From Oceanispirochaeta sp. M1 (GTDB lineage Bacteria; Spirochaetota; Spirochaetia; DSM-2461), in NCBI RefSeq assembly GCF_003346715.1, contig NZ_QQPQ01000009.1, positions 120,746-184,745 of the forward strand: a DNA stretch of 64,000 nucleotides. The letters are read 5' to 3'. The position numbers were made by a program, and so were the translations under genes. Every line of letters begins with the position of its first letter. Position 1 is the first letter of the stretch. The notes beneath the pieces were generated by a model. The model saw nothing but the letters and a program-made list of their open reading frames with translations. It made no database searches and was not told where the DNA came from. Of the stretch, positions 1 through 8,577 are shown piece after piece.

Positions 1-99
1 TCCATACATATCTCCAAGAAGCGTTCTAATTGTATTATAGAGATATTTTTATTACTTATAATTGATTTTAATGACAATTTATTGCACTATTGTGATGTT

Positions 100-846
100 A
101 TGCTGAAAATCAACAGTGCAGACCTCCACATTTGCCATAAAGATTGGTTCTGGGATACATCCATGACAAGCTGGAGTGATACAGATCTATGGTATGTAAG
201 CAGAGGCTCAGGTGAAATTAAAACACCCAAAGGCAGCTTCCCTCTTTATCGGGGAGAATGCTTCTTCCTGAAGGGAAATGAACGCTATATTGCTTCACAG
301 AATCCAGAGGCAACACTCCATGTCTATGCAGTACACTTTGAATCAGATCCGGAATGTGATTTCTCTAGAATTCAGGCCAGGGATGCAGACTTTCTGGATG
401 CTATCTGTAAAAGGATTATTGAGCACTGGCAGAATGATGAAAATGATGATGCAGTACAATGGCTCAAGGCAGCATTTTGTGAACTGAAGAGTTCAGACAG
501 GATTTCCGACACCACTGTTCCTAATACAAAATTGCGTATTTCCGAAGCCGTGAAACAGGCTTCGGAGAGAAATTTCATTAATGTTTCGGTCGAAGATATG
601 GCAGGATGGTTCGGCAGCAGCAGGGAACATTTCTCCAGGGTATTTATAAATGAAAAGGCTATGACCCCCCAGGATTTTATTCTATCCAGAAGGATAGCAA
701 TGGCCTGTTCCCTCCTCCTGTCCACTAACTATACGGTCAGCATGATTTCTGACAGGATGGGATACAGCGATGTCTCTTTCTTCTCCAGACAGTTCAAAAA
801 GAAAATGAAGATCAGCCCCTCCCGGTATAGGACGGGAAATATCTAA
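100..846 (+). CDS. AraC-family transcriptional regulator
   Basis: DNA-binding regulator of about 248 residues. The N-terminal half is a cupin-like sensor (WYVSRGSGEIKTP, then a PLYRGECFFL strand pattern). The C-terminal 100 residues carry the two helix-turn-helix motifs of the AraC/XylS family (VEDMAGWFGSSREHFSRVF; then DRMGYSDVSFFSRQFKKKMKISPSRYR). An upstream in-frame TTG at 82 is possible, but ATG 100 fits the family start better; neither has a Shine-Dalgarno sequence. It is followed by an amidohydrolase lipoprotein gene on the same strand after 130 bp, with no evidence that they are linked. The ligand is unknown. Confidence 0.85.
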   Translation: MLKINSADLHICHKDWFWDTSMTSWSDTDLWYVSRGSGEIKTPKGSFPLYRGECFFLKGNERYIASQNPEATLHVYAVHFESDPECDFSRIQARDADFLDAICKRIIEHWQNDENDDAVQWLKAAFCELKSSDRISDTTVPNTKLRISEAVKQASERNFINVSVEDMAGWFGSSREHFSRVFINEKAMTPQDFILSRRIAMACSLLLSTNYTVSMISDRMGYSDVSFFSRQFKKKMKISPSRYRTGNI

Positions 847-979
847 TAATTGTGATTCACTGCCCATAGCGTGTACTCTGTCCACTCATAGTTGTACAAG
901 TAAAAAAAATCTATACATTTGAGTATCTCAATAATAAACTCATGTTACAATATTATTTTTATTTACTAAAAGGGCATTG

Positions 980-2272
980 GTGAATCAAATGAAAACTTGT
1001 CTATTAAAATTCATTCTCCTGCTATCACTTTTATTTGTTATTCAATCATGTGCTTCAAATAGAAATGTTCCAAAAGCTCAAGATATCGTATTTAAAAATG
1101 TAGCTGTCATTTCCATGGTTGATGAGCATATATTAGAGAATAAGTCAGTTTATATCGCTGATGGAACAATAATTGCCATTGATGATTATGAGAATCTGAA
1201 CTTACCAAAGAAAACTTTGATTATCAATTCAGACGGTAAATTCTTACTCCCCGGATTTTCAGATATGCATGTTCATACAGATCATGAAGAAGTTTTGTCA
1301 TTATTTTTGGCCAATGGTGTTACTACTATTAGAAATATGTGGGGCCTTCCCGATCATGTAGAATACAGAGAAGCCATTAGTAATAAAGAAATCCTGGGGC
1401 CGAATTTATATACAACCGGACCGTTAATTGATGGTACCATTCCCGTATGGCGTAATAGTTTTATTCTCGATGATCCTGCCGATGTAGAGCAGGCCATTAA
1501 GCAGATGAAGATAGATGGATATGATTTTATTAAGGTATATGAGAGATTAAAGAGTGATGTGTATCAGGAAATCATCAGAGTAGCAAAGGAAATAAATATC
1601 CCCGTCGTGGGCCATGTCCCCAGTCTAGTCGGAATAGATGCCGTATTAGAGTCTGGACAGCAATCCATTGAACACTTTACCGGTTATTCCCAATTTATGA
1701 GTGAAGAGATTTCATCTAGAGTAATCGATCTGACAGTGAAAAATAGGGTATGGAACTGTCCAACACTGATAGTGAAAAAAAACTATGAAAATCTGAATGA
1801 TCTTAAATCTTCTGAAATTGATGAGTTGAAATATGTACATATTGATGTTGTAAAGTACTGGAAGGGTTCTGCCAGTTCTATTATGCAATTAAATTATGCC
1901 AAAGAATTACTTAAAACCTTATATGATAAAGGCGCAAATATAGTTTCTGGAACTGATACAGGAAATCCTTATGTCATTGCCGGGTTCAGTCTGCATGAGG
2001 AATTTCAGTTAATGCAGGAATCAGGATTAACACCATTTCAGGTCTTGTTGACAACGACAGTAAAACCCGCAGAAATGCTTGGATTAGAAGAGCATGCTGG
2101 AACAATAGAAGTAGGTAAGAATGCAGACCTGGTGCTGTTAAATAAGAATCCCTTAATTGATATTCAGAATACCAGAACCATAGAAGGTGTCATGACAAAA
2201 GGCATCTGGTTGTCTAAGATAAAAATTCAGGAAATGCTGGATGAAGTTGAATCTGCATATAGGGTGAGATGA
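980..2272 (+). CDS. Amidohydrolase-family lipoprotein (imidazolonepropionase-like)
   Basis: Probable exported metal-dependent hydrolase anchored to the membrane by lipid. The N-terminus is a lipoprotein signal: a basic start, a hydrophobic stretch, then a VIQSC lipobox. The amidohydrolase barrel shows the HxH metal site (SDMHVHTDH), a candidate carboxylated lysine (FIKVYERL), later histidines (VVGHVPS, SIEHFTGY) and a catalytic-type aspartate (SGTDTGNP). The C-terminal strand (EVGKNADLVLLNKNPL) is typical of the family. GTG 980 is preferred because AAGGG lies 5 nt before it; ATG 989 and TTG 977 are alternatives. The gene is visibly richer in A+T than its neighbours, which may mean later acquisition. 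The substrate cannot be read from sequence; imidazole, dipeptide or N-acyl compounds are all possible. Confidence 0.85.
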   Translation: MNQMKTCLLKFILLLSLLFVIQSCASNRNVPKAQDIVFKNVAVISMVDEHILENKSVYIADGTIIAIDDYENLNLPKKTLIINSDGKFLLPGFSDMHVHTDHEEVLSLFLANGVTTIRNMWGLPDHVEYREAISNKEILGPNLYTTGPLIDGTIPVWRNSFILDDPADVEQAIKQMKIDGYDFIKVYERLKSDVYQEIIRVAKEINIPVVGHVPSLVGIDAVLESGQQSIEHFTGYSQFMSEEISSRVIDLTVKNRVWNCPTLIVKKNYENLNDLKSSEIDELKYVHIDVVKYWKGSASSIMQLNYAKELLKTLYDKGANIVSGTDTGNPYVIAGFSLHEEFQLMQESGLTPFQVLLTTTVKPAEMLGLEEHAGTIEVGKNADLVLLNKNPLIDIQNTRTIEGVMTKGIWLSKIKIQEMLDEVESAYRVR

Positions 2273-2343
2273 CGCGGGTGTGTCTACCGGGAAATTTATC
2301 ACGGGATCTGTCGGTCAACAAATGTTATAGAAGGCTCTGAAGC

Positions 2344-2372
2344 TTCACAAATATAATAAGAGCAGATACAAT
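2344..2372 (+). promoter_or_regulatory. Sigma70-type promoter giving a leaderless mRNA for the EamA transporter
   Basis: TTCACA (2344-2349), a 17-nt spacer and TACAAT (2367-2372) match the consensus at 5/6 each. The -10 box ends exactly 6 nt before the ATG at 2379, so transcription should start at or next to the ATG. No Shine-Dalgarno sequence precedes the gene. Confidence 0.6.
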
Positions 2373-2378
2373 CAGCCC

Positions 2379-3215
2379 ATGGTTGTTATATTTGCCTCAC
2401 TCTCTGCCCTCACATACGGTGCCGCTGACTTTTTCGGCGGTCTTGCCTCAAGAAAGAATTCCGCCATAACCGTTGTGGCATGGTCACAGGGAATGGGACT
2501 CCTGGTTGCCCTTATTGCGGCGCCTCTTCTCGGATCTCCATCCGTGGTAGCTGCTGATTTAATCTGGGGAGCAGCGGCAGGAATATGCGGAGCTATCGGT
2601 GTAGGAATCCTATACAGGGGACTTGCTGTCGGACTGGCATCAATTATCTCTCCAGTAGCAGCTCTGACAGGAGCCGTGCTTCCAGTATTTTATGGAATTG
2701 CGAGTGGAGAACAACCTGCCCTTCTCAGCTGGGTCGGTGTTGCCCTGGCTCTTCCTGCAATCCTTCTCCTCTCCCTGGAAAAAGAGGAGAAAAAGGCTCA
2801 TGTGATGAAATCGTTTGAGATGGGATTTATGGCTGGACTGGGATTCAGCGGGTTCTTTATTCTTATAGCTCAGACAGGAGACAGCTCCGGAATGTGGCCG
2901 CTTGTTGCAGCAAGATCCGTCACAGTCCCCCTCTTCTTTATGATTACAATGATTAAACACCACCCCGTTCTTCTTGCCAAAGGAACCCGTAGGCAGGCCT
3001 TATTCGGAGGAGCTCTCGATATGGGGGCCAATCTGTTTTATCTGATGGCAACCCGTTCAGGACTTTTGGTTACGGCAGTAGTTATTACGGCACTTTACCC
3101 TGCACCGACTGTAGTTCTGCAGAGAATATTTATTGGTGAAAAGCTCAGACCTGCTCGAATGGTAGGATTGATGCTGGCCATAGCGGGTGCAGCGTTGATC
3201 GGTATAGGCGGCTAA
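2379..3215 (+). CDS. DMT-superfamily (EamA) transporter
   Basis: Inner-membrane drug/metabolite transporter of 278 residues, close to the usual EamA length. About ten hydrophobic segments form two homologous halves. The N-terminal FASLSALTYGAADFFGGLASRK and the C-terminal half with ALYPAPTVVLQRIFIGEKLRPARMVG are typical, the latter holding the conserved Glu-Lys of the EamA repeat. The transported compound is unknown. It stands alone, in front of a VOC protein, and has no ribosome binding site. The promoter lies so close to the ATG that the mRNA is probably leaderless. Confidence 0.85.
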   Translation: MVVIFASLSALTYGAADFFGGLASRKNSAITVVAWSQGMGLLVALIAAPLLGSPSVVAADLIWGAAAGICGAIGVGILYRGLAVGLASIISPVAALTGAVLPVFYGIASGEQPALLSWVGVALALPAILLLSLEKEEKKAHVMKSFEMGFMAGLGFSGFFILIAQTGDSSGMWPLVAARSVTVPLFFMITMIKHHPVLLAKGTRRQALFGGALDMGANLFYLMATRSGLLVTAVVITALYPAPTVVLQRIFIGEKLRPARMVGLMLAIAGAALIGIGG

Positions 3216-3293
3216 GTTCTATTAAGAGAGATTATAGACAAGTACCATCTAATATGATGAAATATATACAGATTTCAAGTAAAAGGAAAATAT

Positions 3294-3710
3294 ATGACTC
3301 CCATGAAAAATAGCGTTGCTCCAAGTACCGTCTTCCACCACATTGCCATTAAATGTGCTGACTTTGATAAATCAAAAACCTTCTATACAGAAACTCTGGG
3401 AATGAATATTGCCCTCCAGTGGGGAGAGGGAGAGAAAAGGGCCTGTATGATGGATATAGGCGGTGGAAGCTATGTTGAGATTTTTGCGGGCGGTGAAAAA
3501 GTTGAAGCTCCTGAAAACTCAGTTATCCACTTCTGCATGCTGGTTGAAGAGTGTGACCTCTACTACAAGAGAGCCATTGATGCCGGCCTTAAGAGCAAGG
3601 ATGAACCCATGGACCTTGTAATAAATGGAAAAGAAAATGATCTCCCCATCCGGATTGCCTTTGTATACGGTCCGGACAACGAGGTTATTGAGTTTTTTCA
3701 ATATAGATAA
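3294..3710 (+). CDS. VOC-family (glyoxalase/dioxygenase fold) protein
   Basis: Small cytoplasmic protein of 138 residues with a single vicinal-oxygen-chelate domain. Visible features are an N-terminal metal-ligand histidine (VFHHIAIKCADFDKSKTFYTETLGM), a central strand (GGSYVEIFAGG) and the C-terminal FVYGPDNEVIEFFQYR with the metal-binding glutamate. VOC proteins include glyoxalases, epimerases and resistance proteins; the reaction here cannot be assigned. The start ATG has AAAAGGAAA about 6 nt upstream. It converges with melA. Confidence 0.85.
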   Translation: MTPMKNSVAPSTVFHHIAIKCADFDKSKTFYTETLGMNIALQWGEGEKRACMMDIGGGSYVEIFAGGEKVEAPENSVIHFCMLVEECDLYYKRAIDAGLKSKDEPMDLVINGKENDLPIRIAFVYGPDNEVIEFFQYR

Positions 3711-3743
3711 TTATATTCCATTGAAGCCTGTGACCGGCCTGAA

Positions 3744-3785
3744 TCATTGCATGAGATTCTCATTAAAGGGAACACCATGCAATGA
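3744..3785. repeat. 10-bp inverted repeat between convergent genes
   Basis: TCATTGCATG (3744-3753) and CATGCAATGA (3776-3785) are perfect inverted copies separated by 22 nt. They lie between the VOC gene and melA, which converge. There is no T-run on either strand, so it is not a classical terminator; a stem-loop or a split operator are both possible. The arms resemble the ATTGCATGCAAT dyad seen at 18264. Confidence 0.5.
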
Positions 3786-3799
3786 AAGGATTTATCCTC

Positions 3800-5209
3800 T
3801 CAGTCGTCAATATTATTGGCTGTAGCCGGGTCAATATGCTTTTCCACATTTTCAGGTGCGGGCAGTGTATAGACAAGAGCTTTATCTGCCAGCTCTCCCC
3901 TGATGCAGCTTACCCAGGGTTTATGAGCCGCTAAAAGTTCACGGGTCATAGCCCTGATTTCGTCTAGAGTACAACTCAATGCACAGAGGGGGTCCAGAGC
4001 CATTGCCTGAAAGACAAACTCAGGATCTCCTGTCTGTACAGCCCTGACTGCCAGCTCCTGTACATTCAACTGCGCCTTATTGATACCTGCCAGGTGGGGA
4101 GGAAGCGCACCTGTCCTCACTGGGTGCATTCCATTTCCATCTACCAGAACGGGTACTTCAACCAGAGCTCCATCGGGAAGGTTATCGATAAATCCTTTGT
4201 TCTTTACATTCCCATAGATAACAGCAGGAGTGCCTGTCTCAATGGCATTGATTATGATGGAACCGTATTCATCACTCCGTTCCAGATCCACCGGCTCTTC
4301 CCAGCTGGCCATCTTTTGCATCTGCTCTTTCCAGTCAGGTCGCTCATAGAGTTTCTTAATAAATCCGCTGCCGCCGTTCCACTCTGAATACTCATCCTGA
4401 CAGTAGCGCTCTATGGTCTCCTTATTCTTTCTGAACCACCAGTTATATTCAGAGACATGACCGCTGGATTCAGTTACAGGAAAACCAAAGTGTTTTACAT
4501 ATTCCATCCGGGTAGAATCGCCATACCAGATTTCCGGTTTGACCGCCAACTCTCGAATGGAGGGAAGCATATCCTTACCCTTATGTTCGAAGCGGGTAAA
4601 CCAGGCCTGATGATTAATCCCGGAACACTGATAATTAAGCTCTTCAAAGGGAATCTCAAGACGCTTGGCCCACTCTTCTGCCGTTCCCTGCACAGAGTGA
4701 CAGAGCCCGACATAGGACATCTGGGGAGCCGCATCCTGTAGTCCCCAGGAGAGCATACCCATGGGATTTGTATAGTTGAGAACATGCGCCCTGGGGCACA
4801 GTTCCATAACATCATCCGTAATCTCCAGCAGTACAGGCAGGGTTCTGAGACAGCGCATAATTCCGCCGGGAGTCAGAGTATCGCCGATGCACTGATCAAT
4901 CCCGTATTTCGCCGGAATGTCGATCTCCTTTTCGATGGCTTCATAGCCTCCCACAAGAATACTGACAATGACATAATCTGCATCCTTCAGGGCTTCTCTG
5001 CGGTCCATGGTGGCAACTACACTTGCCTTTGTATATTTTCCTTCTTTAAAAATACGCTGAACAATCTGCTCGGCATAATTCAGACGGTCTTTATCTACAT
5101 CAACAAGAGTGATCCGGCTGTCTTCCAAAGCTGGAAAAGTCAGAATATCTGCCGTCAGGCGACTGGAAAATACAAGGCTTCCGGCACCGATGATAACTAT
5201 ATTGGCCAT
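3800..5209 (-). CDS. melA: Alpha-galactosidase, glycoside hydrolase family 4 (MelA type)
   Basis: NAD- and Mn-dependent hydrolase of 469 residues, predicted to release galactose from alpha-galactosides such as melibiose. The N-terminal NAD fold has IVIIGAGSLVF. MelA-type motifs follow: GDTLTPGGIMRCLRTLP, NPMGMLSWG, GLCHSVQGTAEEW (the Cys-His metal site) and GINHQAWF. MelA is favoured over 6-phospho-glucosidases because the CHSVQGT motif matches known alpha-galactosidases and no phosphotransferase genes are nearby. AAGGAG lies just before the ATG. It is divergent from an AraC regulator and an MFS transporter gene, a classical melibiose-type arrangement. Released galactose could enter the galK pathway at 42 kb. 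Confidence 0.88.
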   Translation of the reverse strand: MANIVIIGAGSLVFSSRLTADILTFPALEDSRITLVDVDKDRLNYAEQIVQRIFKEGKYTKASVVATMDRREALKDADYVIVSILVGGYEAIEKEIDIPAKYGIDQCIGDTLTPGGIMRCLRTLPVLLEITDDVMELCPRAHVLNYTNPMGMLSWGLQDAAPQMSYVGLCHSVQGTAEEWAKRLEIPFEELNYQCSGINHQAWFTRFEHKGKDMLPSIRELAVKPEIWYGDSTRMEYVKHFGFPVTESSGHVSEYNWWFRKNKETIERYCQDEYSEWNGGSGFIKKLYERPDWKEQMQKMASWEEPVDLERSDEYGSIIINAIETGTPAVIYGNVKNKGFIDNLPDGALVEVPVLVDGNGMHPVRTGALPPHLAGINKAQLNVQELAVRAVQTGDPEFVFQAMALDPLCALSCTLDEIRAMTRELLAAHKPWVSCIRGELADKALVYTLPAPENVEKHIDPATANNIDD

Positions 5210-5324
5210 TTGGGGCTCCTTTTTCTGTACTTATTTTATGTGATGATATTACTAGAGTACGAATAGTATAGATACATTCATTTTGTTGTTTTATTCTGTT
5301 ATTTTATTGTATTTCAATGGTATT

Positions 5325-6170
5325 ATGGGGTTTATGAGAGCTTTAAGTAATCAAAACAATGGATCATCCCATTTAATTCACTGGGGATCAGAGGACTGCC
5401 CTCCGGGTCATGAATACGGCGGGGTCAGGGACTACTACCTTCTCCATATGGTAAGTAAGGGGAAAGGAGAGTATCAATGCAGCGGCAGAAAATGGACTCT
5501 CACAAAGGGTGATGCCTTTCTAATCTTCCCTGGACAAAAACATCTGTACAAGGCAGACACAGAAGAACCCTGGTCCTATTTCTGGCTGGGTTTTCAGGGA
5601 AATTTCGATGGGATATTTACATCCCTCCGTCTGAACAAAAACAGCCCTGTTCTGCACTGTAAAAATGTAGAAGAACTTCAACATATTTTTTCCGGAATAT
5701 CCGAACCCAGGCTCTATAAGCATCCTGCCGAGGAACTGGAAAACCTGGGCCGGTTCAATTTAATACTGGGGAAGCTCTTCAGGCAAAGACATGCGGTGCA
5801 GCCTGTTCCTCAGAAAACAGATTCCGGAAGCAGCCACCATGTACAGTCAATGGAGACCTTTATCCATGAGTATTACAACACCCCTATTCAGGTACAGGAT
5901 GTAATCGACTTTGTACAGCTTGAACGCTCCTATGCATCAAGGATCTTCAAAGAGAAGATAAATAAATCGATCGGGGAAGTCCTCCGGGATGACAGGTTTG
6001 ATAAAGCTCAGGAATATCTCAGATCAGGATGGTCTGCCAAGGAGGCAGCCTACAGTTGCGGATTCCGAGACTACAATAACTTCCTGAAGGCATTTAAAAA
6101 AAGGACAGGGATGACTCCGGGGGCCTATAAGCTTGATTTTTCATCCCATTCCGTATCTACTGATGACTGA
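5325..6170 (+). CDS. AraC-family regulator, probable regulator of melA
   Basis: Regulator of about 281 residues with an AraC cupin arm (HLIHWGSEDCPPGHEYGGVRDYYLLH, FPGQKHLY) and two C-terminal helix-turn-helix motifs ending in FKKRTGMTPGAYKLDF. It is transcribed away from melA and overlaps the following MFS gene as TGATG, so control of the alpha-galactoside genes is the likely role. The start is uncertain: ATG 5325 and ATG 5334 both lack a Shine-Dalgarno sequence. TATTAT at 5321-5326 lies 7 nt before ATG 5334, which would make 5334 a leaderless start. An upstream TTG at 5283 is unlikely. Confidence 0.85.
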   Translation: MGFMRALSNQNNGSSHLIHWGSEDCPPGHEYGGVRDYYLLHMVSKGKGEYQCSGRKWTLTKGDAFLIFPGQKHLYKADTEEPWSYFWLGFQGNFDGIFTSLRLNKNSPVLHCKNVEELQHIFSGISEPRLYKHPAEELENLGRFNLILGKLFRQRHAVQPVPQKTDSGSSHHVQSMETFIHEYYNTPIQVQDVIDFVQLERSYASRIFKEKINKSIGEVLRDDRFDKAQEYLRSGWSAKEAAYSCGFRDYNNFLKAFKKRTGMTPGAYKLDFSSHSVSTDD

Positions 6171-7398
6171 TGTCACTGACCGATAAAATACTCAGATTAT
6201 TTATAAAAGATGAAACTCAGCTGCTCACTCCACATGAAAGAGAAACCTTTTTTCTGGATACTTTCCGCTCGGGGGTCGACGGTATAATCCAGACCCTGGG
6301 GGCAACAATATTCCTGCTGATAGGTATTCAGTATTTTGGAGTCAGCGACTTCTGGAAGAGTATTATCAGCTCCTCCATCCATTTTGGAATGATCATATCC
6401 CTGTTCAGTTCATCCTCCCTTCACATCACAAACCGAATAGAATAGCAGGGATTTCCACTCTTGCAGGTGGAGTTCTATTAATAATATCAGGATTCACACA
6501 GACAACACCCGCCTATGCTCTGACCATCCTTCTCCACAGCATTTTCCTTCATATCAGGATGCCCCTTTTTACGGCCATCTATGCGGAAAACTACCATAAG
6601 ACCCGTATGGGAAAACTCTTTGCCGCAGGCATTCTCCTCTCCCTGGCAACTGGCCTGGGATCAAACATAATAAGCGGTGCACTCCTGGAAAAAGATCTGG
6701 AATATTTCAGATGGATTTATGCTGTAGCCGGTGTACTTGTGATCTTCAGCGGATTACTCCTTTTAAAGATTCCCTTTGAGAGTAAAACAGTTCCCATCAA
6801 ATCATCGCCTCTGAAAAACCTGGGTCTTCTCATTAAGTATCCCCTCTTCGGAAGGGTCTCCCTCTCCTGGTTTATGCTTGGATTTGCCAACCTCTGGACG
6901 ATCCCCTTAAGGACAGTCTATCTGGTTGAATCAGAGAGGGGCCTGGGATTGAGTCCTCTGGTGGTTCTGATCATCTTAGGTGTGATTCCCAGTACTGTCC
7001 GCTTTATCTGTAATAATTTCTGGGGCCGGATATTCGACAAGGTTAACTTCCTCCCCATCCGTATGATCAATTCCCTCCTGGTGGGTGCAGGTATCTTTAT
7101 CTTCTTTCTGACTGAAAATCTGGCACTCATCATCCTGGGTCAGATTATTATGAATATAGGATTTGCGGCCTCCCCCTATCTTTGGAATTTATGGGTAACA
7201 AAGGTGGCCCCTCCTGGTGAAAGCCAGGCCTTTATGTCGGTCCATACATTCCTCTGTGGAGTAAGGGGAATCCTCGGTCCCTTTATAGGATTTGCTTTTA
7301 TACAGAGCTTCTCAATGAGAACTGCGGGAACCCTCTCCCTTGGGATTATCATATTCTCCGTGAGCCTGCTGATACCCTTACTTAAAGAAAACATCTGA
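6170..7398 (+). pseudogene. MFS transporter with a frameshift
   Basis: The reading frame begins at ATG 6170, overlapping the regulator's stop, and ends early at TAG 6443-6445 after 91 residues. A second open frame continues the same protein: read from about 6421 it gives PNRIAGISTLAGG and then runs without stops to 7398. Together they make one transporter of about 410 residues with roughly twelve hydrophobic segments. The change is from frame 2 to frame 1, equal to one lost base around 6410-6430. No slippery heptamer is visible there, so a real mutation or a sequencing error is more likely than programmed frameshifting. The position beside melA suggests it carried, or carries, an alpha-galactoside. 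Confidence 0.75.
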
Positions 7399-7446
7399 AT
7401 TAATAACTTGCCCGATTCAAAAAACAAGGTTAATATTCCCTCAGTT

Positions 7447-7472
7447 ACTAAATATTTAGTTTATATTTAGTT
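7447..7472. promoter_or_regulatory. AT-rich palindrome and 11-bp direct repeat before the UroD-LacI operon
   Basis: ACTAAATATTTAGT (7447-7460) is a perfect 14-bp palindrome. ATATTTAGTT occurs twice, at 7452-7461 and 7463-7472, one helical turn apart. The element lies about 30 bp before the ribosome binding site (GCGGAGAGAT) of the UroD-family gene. It may be an operator for the LacI protein encoded downstream, though most LacI sites have a central CG, which this lacks. Confidence 0.4.
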
Positions 7473-7503
7473 AAATACTTTTCCAAAAAAGCGGAGAGAT
7501 AAA

Positions 7504-8577
7504 ATGACCGGTATAGAAAGGATGCAGAATATTCTGAAGCGGAAAGCCGTCGACAGGATCGGCCTGTATGAACACTTCTGGGATGATACTCAGAAAGAGT
7601 GGGCTCAGAAAGGGATAGTCAACGAAAATGATAATCTGGCTGATCTTTTCGGATTTGATATGGATGAGTGCTGGTCATTCAATATGGTTGCCGATCTCAG
7701 TAAAGAACCGGAAGTGGTAGAAGAGACAGAGGAAACAATCCTCCTGAGGGATGGAAACGGCGCCCTTCTCCGGAGGCATAAACTTCATGATTCGACTCCG
7801 GAACATGTAGACTTTCTTGTCAAAGACAGAGCAGGCTGGCTGGAACATATCAAACCTCTCTTAATCCCTTCATTGGATAGACTGAACATTGAGGCTTATA
7901 GAAAAAAGAAAGAGGAGTGCAGGGCTGCAGACCGCTTTTTCTGCTGGTCCGGGGTAAATGTATTTGAACTGATGCATCCAGTGTGCGGACATGAATACAT
8001 GCTGATGGGGATGGCTCTCGATCCTGACTGGGTAAAGGATATGGTTAAGACCTACGCAGAACTGACCATCCAATGCTGGGAGATCCTCTTCTCACAGGAA
8101 GGGTATCCGGATGGAATATGGTTTTATGAAGATATGGGTTACAAAGAGCGCCCCTTTATGAGCCCCCAGATGTATAAAGAGATAATTCAGCCGGCTCACA
8201 AGAGAACAATCGGCTGGGCTCATGACAAGGGACTTCCTGTAATCATGCACTCCTGTGGTTTTATAGAACCTCTTCTGCCGGATATGGTGGAAGCGGGTAT
8301 CGATTGCCTTCAGGTAATCGAAGTAAAAGCCGGCATGGATCCACTTCGAATTCATAAACAATACAAAGATCATCTTTCCCTTATGGGGGGTATTGATGTA
8401 AGAGCTCTCTACTCCAATGACAGAAAAATCATTGACACAGAGCTTGAATCAAAGGTAGCACTATTAAAAGAGGGATTCGGGTTTGTACTTCACAGTGATC
8501 ACTCAATCCCCAATACCGTAGATGTAGAATCCTATAGATATTTTATAGAGCGGGGACTGGAACTTGGAAAGTATTAG
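7504..8577 (+). CDS. Uroporphyrinogen decarboxylase (URO-D) superfamily protein
   Basis: Cytoplasmic barrel protein of 357 residues related to HemE and to corrinoid methyltransferases such as MtaA/CmuA. Family features are the N-terminal MTGIERMQNILKRKAVDRIGL and the HSCGFIEPLLPDMVEAGIDCLQVIE segment, where His and Cys match the zinc-binding methyltransferase group rather than true HemE. No other haem gene is present and no corrinoid protein is nearby, so haem synthesis is unlikely. The stop overlaps the GTG start of a LacI regulator, showing one operon. The substrate is unknown; sugar-linked members of this family are common but uncharacterised. Confidence 0.82.
   Translation: MTGIERMQNILKRKAVDRIGLYEHFWDDTQKEWAQKGIVNENDNLADLFGFDMDECWSFNMVADLSKEPEVVEETEETILLRDGNGALLRRHKLHDSTPEHVDFLVKDRAGWLEHIKPLLIPSLDRLNIEAYRKKKEECRAADRFFCWSGVNVFELMHPVCGHEYMLMGMALDPDWVKDMVKTYAELTIQCWEILFSQEGYPDGIWFYEDMGYKERPFMSPQMYKEIIQPAHKRTIGWAHDKGLPVIMHSCGFIEPLLPDMVEAGIDCLQVIEVKAGMDPLRIHKQYKDHLSLMGGIDVRALYSNDRKIIDTELESKVALLKEGFGFVLHSDHSIPNTVDVESYRYFIERGLELGKY

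Noticed and set aside
6400..6450. Programmed -1 frameshift in the MFS gene
   Set aside because: No X-XXY-YYZ slippery heptamer or following hairpin was seen at the junction; a lost base is simpler.
7504..8577. True uroporphyrinogen decarboxylase (HemE)
   Set aside because: The active-site surroundings fit the methyltransferase-type group, and no haem genes are nearby.
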